DNA of 64,000 nucleotides from Balneola sp. MJW-20 (lineage in GTDB: Bacteria; Bacteroidota; Rhodothermia; Balneolales; Balneolaceae), in the NCBI RefSeq assembly GCF_040811775.1, contig NZ_JBFNXW010000002.1, positions 248,001-312,000 on the forward strand. The letters run 5' to 3'. Below are positions 8,450 to 16,286 of this stretch, one piece after another; the first letter of the stretch is position 1; each line of letters starts with the position of its first letter. A program made the translations under genes and the position numbers. Below the pieces are notes generated by a model that saw only the letters and a program-made list of their open reading frames with translations, was not told where the DNA came from and ran no database searches.

Positions 8450-9482
8450 AGAGCACCTGATACCTTCTGGAACGACTATCAGAGAATCACTCAAAGTATT
8501 GGATAAATTAGCAAGTGATGCAATTTCTTTTGTAGTGGATAAAGATGATAAACTGATAGGGTCTCTTACAGATGGTGACGTCAGAAGAGGGTTGATCCGG
8601 GGTGCTGAACTTGAACAAGCTGTTGATGAAATCATTCAGTCAGATCCCAAGTATCTACGTAAAGGAGATCATGATATTGAAAAGGTGATAAAATACAGGG
8701 ATAAGAATTATCGTATTATTCCTATTCTGGATAAAAACGATCACGTTGTAAATGTGATCAATTTCGGTTATCTGAAATCGTATCTTCCAATTGATGTGGT
8801 GATCATGGCAGGAGGTAAAGGGACCCGGTTAAGACCTTTGACAGAAGATACACCCAAGCCTCTTTTACAAGTAGGGGAAAAACCCATTCTTGAGCATAAT
8901 ATAGATCGTCTTACACTATTCGGAATGGACGATTACTGGATATCGGTAAATTATCTCGGGGAACAGATAGAAGAGCATTTTGGAAACGGCAAGGGTAAAA
9001 ATCTCCACATTCAATATATATGGGAGAATGAACCATTGGGGACCATAGGCTCTGTATCGAAGATTGACAATTTTATTCATAATCACGTGCTGGTTACAAA
9101 CTCCGATATTCTGACTAACCTGGATTATGAAGATTTTTTCCTCCGGTTTTTAGAGGAAAAAGCAGATTTCGCCGTTGTGACCATACCGTATAAGGTGGAT
9201 GTTCCTTACGCGGTTCTGGAGACCTCTAACGGACATGTTATGAGTTTCAAAGAAAAGCCCACCTATACTTACTATTCAAATGGTGGTATTTACCTGATGA
9301 AAAAAGAAATCACAGAGCAAATACCAAAGAATTCTTTTTATGACACTACGGATCTGATGGAGGATCTGATCAGTGAGGGTAAAAAGGTACTATCCTACCC
9401 GCTGTCAGGATACTGGCTGGATATTGGAAAACACGAAGATTTCGAAAAAGCACAGAAAGACATTCACACGATCAAGTTCTGA
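8436..9482 (+). CDS. ptmE: CBS-domain sugar-phosphate nucleotidyltransferase, PtmE-like
   Basis: This 348-aa protein has two CBS domains (about 1-115) followed by a NTP_transferase domain with the motif MAGGKGTRLRPLTEDTPKPL at about 124. Its architecture matches PtmE, the GlcN-1-P guanylyltransferase that starts the GDP-based legionaminic pathway in Campylobacter. That is the main hint that the pathway here also runs on GDP sugars. The CBS pair probably senses an adenine nucleotide or a related ligand. It overlaps the epimerase by 14 bp and the cytidylyltransferase by one base. PtmA and PtmF homologues, which supply glucosamine in Campylobacter, are not in this window. Confidence 0.85.
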   Translation: MRHYKEHLIPSGTTIRESLKVLDKLASDAISFVVDKDDKLIGSLTDGDVRRGLIRGAELEQAVDEIIQSDPKYLRKGDHDIEKVIKYRDKNYRIIPILDKNDHVVNVINFGYLKSYLPIDVVIMAGGKGTRLRPLTEDTPKPLLQVGEKPILEHNIDRLTLFGMDDYWISVNYLGEQIEEHFGNGKGKNLHIQYIWENEPLGTIGSVSKIDNFIHNHVLVTNSDILTNLDYEDFFLRFLEEKADFAVVTIPYKVDVPYAVLETSNGHVMSFKEKPTYTYYSNGGIYLMKKEITEQIPKNSFYDTTDLMEDLISEGKKVLSYPLSGYWLDIGKHEDFEKAQKDIHTIKF

Positions 9483-10168
9483 TGAAACCTCTTGTCATAA
9501 TACCGGCGCGGGGCGGATCGAAGAGGCTCCCGGGGAAAAATATCAGGCCCTTGAGAGGAAAACCTTTAATTCATTACACTATTGAAGCAGCCAGAGGGGT
9601 TTTTGAGGATTCTGTCATTTGTGTTTCAACCGATGATGAGAAGATCAAAAATGTTTCGGAGCAGACCGGAATACACATTCCATTTATCCGGCCGAAAGAG
9701 CTGGCAAAAGATACATCTGATTCCAGAAGCGTGATGCTGCATGCGGTTGACCATTATGCCGAGCATGAAGGCTACCATGCCGATACAATCATATTATTGC
9801 AGCCAACCTCACCCCTGCGAAATGCACAGCATATCGAAGAAGCCGTTAAGCTTTATCAGGATCATTTTGATATGGTGGTTTCAGTAAAAGAGACAGATTC
9901 AAATCCCTACTTTGTACTATTTGAAGAGAATGAGAAGGGATATTTAAAGAAATCCAAAAAAGGCGAATTTACTCGTAAACAGGATTGTCCAAAGGTATGG
10001 GAATTAAATGGAGCAATTTATGTGATAAATGTTGAATCTCTGCGCAGGTATCAGCCATCTCAGTTTGAACATGTCATTAAGTATGAGATGGAAGCTATTT
10101 CATCAATGGATGTGGATACGGAACTGGACTGGATCATGCTGGAGAGCATATTATCCTTAAATAAATGA
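9482..10168 (+). CDS. legF: CMP-nonulosonate cytidylyltransferase, NeuA/LegF family
   Basis: This 228-aa enzyme activates the nonulosonate with CTP, forming the CMP-sugar donor for glycosyl transfer. The nucleotide-binding motif IIPARGGSKRLPGKNIRPL is at the very N terminus, with LLQPTSPLR and a late DVDTELDW (metal-binding aspartates) downstream. The length matches single-domain NeuA proteins without a lyase or esterase extension. It is the last gene of the seven-gene operon; 420 bp of non-coding DNA follow. Confidence 0.9.
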   Translation: MKPLVIIPARGGSKRLPGKNIRPLRGKPLIHYTIEAARGVFEDSVICVSTDDEKIKNVSEQTGIHIPFIRPKELAKDTSDSRSVMLHAVDHYAEHEGYHADTIILLQPTSPLRNAQHIEEAVKLYQDHFDMVVSVKETDSNPYFVLFEENEKGYLKKSKKGEFTRKQDCPKVWELNGAIYVINVESLRRYQPSQFEHVIKYEMEAISSMDVDTELDWIMLESILSLNK

Positions 10169-10588
10169 TAATAAGCTGAGTGTAATTGAGGGTAAAACCC
10201 CGGAATTGATTTAACTGGTCAAGGATTATCCCCATTTTCATTTAAAATGCAAACAGATCAGCTAAGAGTTATGAATTGAATGTCATTCCTTAGCTCAACT
10301 ATTTCCGGGGACATGTATTATATCCATGATAAGGAGTCATTGGTTTTTTTCCTGTGATGTTAAATGTAAATCTTCCGGTTCAATAAATACGCACTAAAAA
10401 AACCGATCAGCCCCGGCTGGGAAACTATAAATCAAGTAACTGACAAGTATCTGATTGATTCGATACACTTTAATAAGCTCAGACCTCAAAACCCTTCGAA
10501 CTTCCAGCTTCCAGCTTCCACCTAACAAGTTGGCTATCCCTCTCCATTTTAATTAACTTATTCGCTTCACTATAAAAGCTAAAAACCC
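10169..10588. other. Intergenic region after the nonulosonate operon
   Basis: I see no gene. Near its right end is a short 7-bp-period array (10501-10521). No convincing terminator follows the operon. The spacing implies that the SLBB gene at 10589 has its own promoter. Confidence 0.5.
10501..10521 (+). repeat. Three-unit heptad array
   Basis: Units cttccag, cttccag and cttccac follow each other exactly. The unit sequence differs from the other arrays in the window, but the period of seven is the same. Confidence 0.5.
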
Positions 10589-11125
10589 ATGACGGTAAAA
10601 CGACTATTTTCAACAGTATTTGTATTTCTTGCATTTAGTCCACTGATACTACAGGCTCAAAATCAGCCACAAAATATCATGTCCAACCAGTTCAGGCTTG
10701 GAGATCGCATAATTCGGATCGCGGAGCCGGGTCAGTTAGCGGATTCCGTGAATGTGTGGGGAGACCTGGCTTCTTCCGGAAGGTTCCTGGTCCCGCGGGG
10801 GACCACACTGCCGCTGCTGATCTCCTATGGCTTTGGCCCGCAGACCCTGCGGGGGGAGACTGACCTAGACTGGTCGAAGATGCGGGTGGAGGTGAACGTG
10901 CAGGAATATGACGAACAGAATCGCCGGGAGACCATCCGGAAATTTAAATACCGTTTTGAGGATCCCTTTCCGGAGGGTATGAGTGACTTTGTGGTGGAGA
11001 ACAATCAGACCATAACTGTGCGTGTGAAAAGAAGGCCTTCCTTCCGGGATTATGTGGGTGTGATCGCTCCGGTCATCTCAGCGGTGGCAACTTCGATTAT
11101 TATTGCAGACAGAATTGCTCAATAA
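10589..11125 (+). CDS. Small single-SLBB-domain secreted protein
   Basis: This 178-aa protein has a signal peptide ending LQAQ near residue 23. One SLBB-like unit follows (VNVWGDLASSGRFLVPRGTT, about 53-110), then a hydrophobic C-terminal segment (YVGVIAPVISAVATSIIIAD). The layout, SLBB plus a C-terminal helix, mirrors the last part of the large Wza-type protein at 33311-35722, which ends in a comparable helix. It is probably an accessory periplasmic or outer-membrane component of polysaccharide export. The function is inferred from domain and locus; I know no characterised homologue. Base composition is higher in GC than on either side. Confidence 0.65.
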   Translation: MTVKRLFSTVFVFLAFSPLILQAQNQPQNIMSNQFRLGDRIIRIAEPGQLADSVNVWGDLASSGRFLVPRGTTLPLLISYGFGPQTLRGETDLDWSKMRVEVNVQEYDEQNRRETIRKFKYRFEDPFPEGMSDFVVENNQTITVRVKRRPSFRDYVGVIAPVISAVATSIIIADRIAQ

Positions 11126-11140
11126 AATCAGATCAGAATT

Positions 11141-11299
11141 GTGAATAAGGGATCAAAAATTTATGTAGCCGGTCACCGCGGAATGGTAGGATCAGCCATT
11201 ATTGCGAACCTGAAGGATAACGGCTACTCCAATTTGGTCACCTCCATAAGCTCGGAACTGGATCTGCGGGACCAGCAGGCGACTGAGGCATTCATATAA
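11141..11299 (+). pseudogene. fcl: GDP-L-fucose synthase, N-terminal remnant
   Basis: From GTG 11141 there are 52 codons before TAA at 11297-11299. They read like the first Rossmann strand and loop of GDP-L-fucose synthase ([16 protein letters not shown], then [15 protein letters not shown]). The intact family has about 310 residues, so more than 80% is missing, including the YxxxK catalytic pair. The remnant lies 15 bp after the SLBB gene stop, and its loss coincides with a sharp drop in GC. It therefore marks a recombination junction where a fucose-type cluster was replaced. No gmd gene is present in the window. Confidence 0.85.
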
Positions 11300-11528
11300 T
11301 TAGTATTGTTAAAGCTGCTGTTTGTGAATTGTTATTTGGTTAGAAAGCAGAATATGTGTCATGAAGTTAGATTTTACTGTTAAGTTCAACTATACGTTTG
11401 TGCCACAATATTAAATACTTCGGTATATTTATTACCTCATAAGCGTAACCATTATAAATTACTTTATTACCTTAATGTGCTATAAACAGATTTATCTGCC
11501 CCAATATTGTTAATTAAAGCCTGCTTTA

Positions 11529-12800
11529 GTGTTTAAAAGTCTTTTGTCGATGTTTCGAAGTTCTGATTATTTAAAAAATGTCACGACTTTAGCTACCGGT
11601 ACGACACTCGCACAAGGTGTCTCCTTAATCACGGCGCCGATACTATACCGTATTTACGACAAGGATGACTACGGGACCTTAGCCCTCTATATTGGTATTG
11701 TTGCAATAATTGGAGTGTTTTCCACCATGCAGTACTTACAGCCCATTTTATTGGAAAAAGAGGATGAGGATGCTAAAAAAGTAATGTGGCTAAACCGTTC
11801 AATAAATGCTGTTGTAACAGTTGTATCCCTAGTGCTTATTTTGTTTTTAGGAAATAATATTGCTACCTGGCTAAATAACCCATTGATTACCCCTTGGCTG
11901 TATTTGATTCCTGTATCTATTTTTTTTTCAGGACAGAATAAAATTTTTCGGGTTTGGGCAAACAGAAAAAAGAAGTACAAAATAATGTCGTTCAATACTA
12001 TTTTGACGGCCATACTTGTACCGGTAGTAAGCATTAGTATAGGGTTGTTAAGAGAGGGAGCATTGGGGCTTTTTTTAGGCCTGATAGCCAGCCAGATGAT
12101 ACCTGCCCTTGTGCTTTTAATAGCATTGACCAGAAATGAAGATTTGGGGTTAAACTATTTTGATTTTGGCTTTATTAAAAAGAAAGCGAAACAATACAAA
12201 AACTTTCCATTGTATAGTTTGCCGTCAGAATTTGTAAACAGGCTTACAAACCAATTGCCGGTATTTATGATAAGTATTTACGTGGGGCCTGCCGTGGTGG
12301 GAGTTTATAACTTATGTATCAGAATGTTAGGGTTGCCTATACAACTATTAGGAAATGCATTGGGTGAAGTGTATAAACAGAAAGCCACCGAAGACTATAA
12401 TAAAACAGGAGATTATAGTTCAATTTTTATAAAGACTTTAAAAGCAACTTTTTTTACATCCCTGATTCCTGTTTTAATTTTAATTTTCTTTGCATCTGAA
12501 TTATTTGTTTTCTTTTTCGGACAAAAATGGCTTGAAGCAGGCATTTTAGCTCAATTTATGGCGCCGCTTTTTATGTTAAGGCTCATAAACGCTCCTCTGA
12601 GTTATGGAATTTTTATTCATAACAAGTTGCACATTGATATGATTGCCTCGGTAATTTTTGGAGTTGGATCCTTATTGTGTTTTACTTTAGGATTTAATTA
12701 TTTAGATAATTATATGCATGTTTTAATAATTTTTACACTCTTTTATTGTATTACATATTTGATAATGATCATATACAATTATAGACTAGCAATAAAATGA
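11529..12800 (+). CDS. wzx: Wzx-type oligosaccharide flippase (MOP superfamily)
   Basis: This 423-aa integral membrane protein has about 12 hydrophobic helices. Its N terminus is typical of the polysaccharide synthase/flippase family (LKNVTTLATGTTLAQGVSLI), followed by PILYRIYDKDDYG, a strong family signature. It should move undecaprenyl-linked repeat units to the periplasmic face. GTG at 11529 gives the listed start; ATG 11550 would remove seven residues without touching helix one. It is the first intact gene of the AT-rich block, with the methyltransferase overlapping its stop (ATGA). Confidence 0.88.
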   Translation: MFKSLLSMFRSSDYLKNVTTLATGTTLAQGVSLITAPILYRIYDKDDYGTLALYIGIVAIIGVFSTMQYLQPILLEKEDEDAKKVMWLNRSINAVVTVVSLVLILFLGNNIATWLNNPLITPWLYLIPVSIFFSGQNKIFRVWANRKKKYKIMSFNTILTAILVPVVSISIGLLREGALGLFLGLIASQMIPALVLLIALTRNEDLGLNYFDFGFIKKKAKQYKNFPLYSLPSEFVNRLTNQLPVFMISIYVGPAVVGVYNLCIRMLGLPIQLLGNALGEVYKQKATEDYNKTGDYSSIFIKTLKATFFTSLIPVLILIFFASELFVFFFGQKWLEAGILAQFMAPLFMLRLINAPLSYGIFIHNKLHIDMIASVIFGVGSLLCFTLGFNYLDNYMHVLIIFTLFYCITYLIMIIYNYRLAIK

Positions 12801-13513
12801 AATTCAGCAAAGAAGACATTGAATATTTAAACGGAAATAAATTTTCCAATGGGCGTAAATTTAAAGTTGCGGGAAAAAATAACGTAAACTTTAGCAGGCT
12901 TGATTTTTTAGAATCATATGCAAAAGACAAAAATGTATTGCATATAGGCTTTACAGATCATATTCCGTTAATCAAAGAAAAAATAGGGAAAAACCAATGG
13001 TTGCATACAAGATTAGTTCAAAAAGCGAAAAACTGTTACGGGATTGATATTGATGCTGATGCAGTAGAATATGTTAAATCTGAAATTTCCATAGATAATG
13101 TCTTTTGTTTTGACATCACAAAGGATAATATCCCTACAGAGATAAGTGATAAAAAGTGGGATGTAATAATTATTGGAGAAGTACTGGAACATATTGATAA
13201 TCCGGTAGAATTTTTATCCCAAATACATTTGAAATTTTCAAAAATAGCAGGTGAACTGATTGTAACAGTGCCAAATGCTTTAGAATTAATCAACATCAAA
13301 CTAATTAGAAAAGGTCAGGAGTTTATAAATACCGACCATAGGTATTGGTTTACACCTTATACTTTATCGAAAGTTTTATTCAATTCAGGTTTTTTAAGTA
13401 AAGAAGTATTCTATTCTCAAACTTTTCAGCCAAGCCGTTTCTATGAACGATACCTTGTAAATAAGTTCCCAATGCTTCGGGAAACGGTTATTTCTATTTC
13501 TACTTTTCGGTGA
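12797..13513 (+). CDS. SAM-dependent methyltransferase, class I
   Basis: This 238-aa protein has a Rossmann-type methyltransferase core. Motif I is degenerate (NVLHIGFTDH, about 45), followed by YGIDIDADAVEYV (acidic residue binding ribose) and DVIIIGEVLEHIDNPVEFL (motif II and post-I). The position inside the glycan block suggests methylation of a sugar or of the growing chain end, but nothing in the sequence defines the acceptor. It is coupled to the flippase by a 4-bp overlap. Confidence 0.78.
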   Translation: MKFSKEDIEYLNGNKFSNGRKFKVAGKNNVNFSRLDFLESYAKDKNVLHIGFTDHIPLIKEKIGKNQWLHTRLVQKAKNCYGIDIDADAVEYVKSEISIDNVFCFDITKDNIPTEISDKKWDVIIIGEVLEHIDNPVEFLSQIHLKFSKIAGELIVTVPNALELINIKLIRKGQEFINTDHRYWFTPYTLSKVLFNSGFLSKEVFYSQTFQPSRFYERYLVNKFPMLRETVISISTFR

Positions 13514-13554
13514 AATAATTAGATATTAACCAAGAACTCAGAATTAAACTAAAA

Positions 13555-14775
13555 TTGAAAATATTATACTTTACTGAATCCTATCCTTATGGTCTCGGTG
13601 AGCAGTGGAAAACCAATGAACTTAAGATATTAGTAAGACATTTTGAAGATATAGAAGTTATCCCGTTCCACTATAATAGCAACCATATTCCTGTTGACCC
13701 TATTAAAGGTATAACATATCATAAGCCGTTATTTGAGAAAATTCCGAACCCCAGGGTATTCTTTAAATTTTGGTCAATCCTGAAATCAAAAAAGCGATAT
13801 TATTTTTTTAAAGAATTCTTCAAAAAAAAAATATTTACAATAGATAAATTTAAACAATGGGTAAGTAGTTCATTTCTAATTGATGAGCTTCTAAGAAATG
13901 AAATTCTTAAAGAAAAATTATTAAGAACTTCAAGTAACACAATCGCTTATTTTTTTTGGGGAAGAAAGTCTGCTGAAATTATACCATTGATTAATAATTC
14001 ATCTGTTTATTGCTTCGTAAGGTTACATGGTTATGATTTATATGATGAAAGATACAGCACTAGATATATTCCCTATCAAGATAAAATATTGCATTGCGCG
14101 CATAAAATATTGACAGTATCAAATCACGGAAAAGAATATCTTATTTCAAAGTTTCCATCATTACGCGATAGAATCAAAGTTTCATACCTTGGAACCTTAT
14201 ATGCCGGTCATTCTAAATATTCTCTAAGCTATAATATGACAATACTTTCCTGTTCATCAATAATACCCCTTAAACGTGTTTCTTTGATTGCATCAGCCTT
14301 ACAATACATCAAAACTTTTTCAATTGAATGGATACATATAGGGTCAGGCCCTTGCCGACCTGAGGTAGAGTCTATTGCAAAAGATTTTTCTGAAAATGTA
14401 AAGTTTAAAATTACAGGTTGGCTGCCAAGTAGTGAGGTACGCCAATTTTATCAGGAGAATGAGGTTGATTTATTTATAAATGTTAGTGAAAGTGAAGGGG
14501 TCCCCGTTTCTATTATGGAAGCTATGAGTTCAGGTGTTCCTGTATTGGCAACAGATGTTGGTGGAGTATCTGAAATTGTGAACAATAATAATGGCAAATT
14601 ATTAGATCCTAGTATACAGCCAGAAGATTTAGCGAAGGAAATTACAAAATTCTTTCACAAGTCAAATGAAGAAAAATTATCAATGAGAAAAGAAGCATAT
14701 AATATGTTCAAGGAAAAATATGACGCTGAAAACAATGCTTTGAAATTAGTGCATCTTTTTAATTCATCTGTATGA
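13555..14775 (+). CDS. Glycosyltransferase family 4
   Basis: This 406-aa retaining GT-B enzyme has the conserved E-x7-E region (SESEGVPVSIMEAMSSGVPV, about 310), followed by ATDVGGVSEIV, which contacts the nucleotide-sugar donor. The N-terminal acceptor domain starts MKILYFTESYPYGLGEQWK. The start is TTG at 13555; no ATG gives a full first beta strand. The donor and acceptor are unknown. Confidence 0.88.
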   Translation: MKILYFTESYPYGLGEQWKTNELKILVRHFEDIEVIPFHYNSNHIPVDPIKGITYHKPLFEKIPNPRVFFKFWSILKSKKRYYFFKEFFKKKIFTIDKFKQWVSSSFLIDELLRNEILKEKLLRTSSNTIAYFFWGRKSAEIIPLINNSSVYCFVRLHGYDLYDERYSTRYIPYQDKILHCAHKILTVSNHGKEYLISKFPSLRDRIKVSYLGTLYAGHSKYSLSYNMTILSCSSIIPLKRVSLIASALQYIKTFSIEWIHIGSGPCRPEVESIAKDFSENVKFKITGWLPSSEVRQFYQENEVDLFINVSESEGVPVSIMEAMSSGVPVLATDVGGVSEIVNNNNGKLLDPSIQPEDLAKEITKFFHKSNEEKLSMRKEAYNMFKEKYDAENNALKLVHLFNSSV

Positions 14776-14895
14776 TACGATGATTAATAGTAATAGTTTT
14801 TCTTGCTTAATTTTACTAGGAATTTTTATTTCATAAAAAAAACAATAACTAAGATCTATTGGTTATGTTTCCCGGTTTCAGATAAAAGCACTTAA

Positions 14896-15519
14896 ATGTC
14901 TAAAATAACTATCATTAACTACGGCGCAGGAAATCTCCTCTCAGTAAATAATATGCTTAAAAAAGCAGGTGCCAGAGATGCGCTTATTACTGACAAAAAA
15001 GAAGACATTGTAAAGGCCGAGAAGTTGATACTTCCAGGCGTGGGTCATTTTGATTATGGGATGCAGGAGCTGAATGAAAGTGGTTTAATTCCGATATTAG
15101 AGCAACGAGTGTTAACTGAAAAAATACCCATCCTAGGAATTTGTTTGGGAGCGCAATTGATGACGGAATTCAGTGAAGAGGGAAACATAAATGGATTGGG
15201 TTGGGTAAACGGAAAAACGATAGCTTTTGACAAGACGAAGCTGCCCAGCGGCTATAAAATTCCGCACATGGGCTGGAATGATATTTTTGAGAATAAAGAA
15301 ACCCCACTTTTTCAAGCAGTGCCAGAGAACCCAAGGTTCTACTTTGTGCATTCCTACCACCTTGAAATGGAAAACGAAAAGGATGTTTGGTTAACTGCAA
15401 ATTATGGATACGATTTTTGTGCAGCTTACCAAAAAGAAAACATCTATGCGTGTCAATTTCATCCGGAGAAAAGCCATAAATTTGGGCTCCAACTTATGAA
15501 AAACTTTATTGCACTATAA
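14896..15519 (+). CDS. hisH2: HisH-like glutamine amidotransferase of sugar amidination
   Basis: This 207-aa class I glutamine amidotransferase has the nucleophile C83 in GICLGAQLM, the oxyanion region PGVGHFDYGM and the H-x-E pair in CQFHPEKSH. It releases ammonia from glutamine and passes it to the HisF-like partner that follows. The direct neighbourhood (HisF-like, then a WbpG/PseA-type amidotransferase) matches the trio that turns an N-acyl group on a sugar into an N-acylamidine in Pseudomonas O-antigens. No other his genes are present, so a role in histidine synthesis is unlikely. Confidence 0.88.
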   Translation: MSKITIINYGAGNLLSVNNMLKKAGARDALITDKKEDIVKAEKLILPGVGHFDYGMQELNESGLIPILEQRVLTEKIPILGICLGAQLMTEFSEEGNINGLGWVNGKTIAFDKTKLPSGYKIPHMGWNDIFENKETPLFQAVPENPRFYFVHSYHLEMENEKDVWLTANYGYDFCAAYQKENIYACQFHPEKSHKFGLQLMKNFIAL

Positions 15520-16286
15520 ACATCAATAGAATTCGTGTCATACCGGTTTTATTAATTCGCAATGATGGGTTGGTGAAATCTGTGCAATTCAAAAAGCATA
15601 AATACGTGGGTGATCCGATAAACGCAGTAAAGATCTTTAATGAAAAGGAAGTTGATGAAATCATCATTTTAGATATTGACGCCAGTGCAAAAAAAGAGGC
15701 TCCGAATTTTAAATTAGTGGAGAAAATTTGCGGAGAATCTTTTATGCCCTTGGCTTATGGTGGAGGGGTAAAAACATTGGAAGATGCACAAAAGCTATTA
15801 TACAATGGCGCTGAAAAAATTGTGCTTAATACCAGTTTATTAGAGCAACCCAAAGTGATCGAATCCATCGCGAAACAATTTGGTAACCAAAGCGTGGTCG
15901 CTTCCATCGACTATAGAACGTCACTTTTTGGAAAGCCAAAGGTTTATGGTTTTAATGGAAGTAAAAAAACAAAGTGGACAGCACTGGAGCTTGCTAAAAA
16001 AGCAGCCGATTATGGTGCCGGAGAAATTATGCTGAACGCTATTGATAGAGATGGCACCTACAAGGGTTATGACTTAGAAACACTCAAAACTGTTTCTTCA
16101 AGTGTAGATGTACCTGTAATTGCTTGCGGTGGTGCAAGCGGTTTAGAAGATTTCGAAGAAGCAATTAAACATGGTGCAGGTGCCGTTGCTGCAGGTTCTA
16201 TGTTCGTATTTCAGCGTCCACACCAGGCAGTTTTAATTAGTTATCCAAATTCTGTAGAATTAAACAAGTTAAATGAAAAGCTATAA
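15516..16286 (+). CDS. hisF2: HisF-like ammonia-channel subunit, with a lost ATG start
   Basis: The protein is a (beta-alpha)8 barrel of the HisF family, about 256 aa. Family similarity extends upstream of the first permitted start (TTG 15570) to about 15528, reading RIRVIPVLLIRNDGLVKSVQF, yet no ATG, GTG or TTG exists between the in-frame stop at 15477 and 15570. The codon overlapping the HisH stop is ATA (15516-15518). One G-to-A change at 15518 would turn a normal ATGA overlap (ATG start, TGA stop) into ATAA, keeping the HisH stop and losing the HisF ATG. Starting at TTG 15570 would remove the first barrel strand. As in other amidination-type HisF proteins, the canonical catalytic CLD sequence of strand one is VLL here. 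Function may be reduced. Confidence 0.8.
   Translation: MNINRIRVIPVLLIRNDGLVKSVQFKKHKYVGDPINAVKIFNEKEVDEIIILDIDASAKKEAPNFKLVEKICGESFMPLAYGGGVKTLEDAQKLLYNGAEKIVLNTSLLEQPKVIESIAKQFGNQSVVASIDYRTSLFGKPKVYGFNGSKKTKWTALELAKKAADYGAGEIMLNAIDRDGTYKGYDLETLKTVSSSVDVPVIACGGASGLEDFEEAIKHGAGAVAAGSMFVFQRPHQAVLISYPNSVELNKLNEKL

Noticed and set aside
3088..10168. A plain Neu5Ac (sialic acid) pathway
   Set aside because: NeuB, NeuC and NeuA-type genes alone could suggest it, but the LegB-like dehydratase, LegC-type aminotransferase and PtmE-like protein in the same operon point to a diamino-trideoxy nonulosonate.
14896..16286. HisH and HisF as part of histidine biosynthesis
   Set aside because: No other his genes are near, a WbpG/PseA-type amidotransferase overlaps them, and HisF lacks the canonical CLD start of strand one. 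The amidination role fits better.
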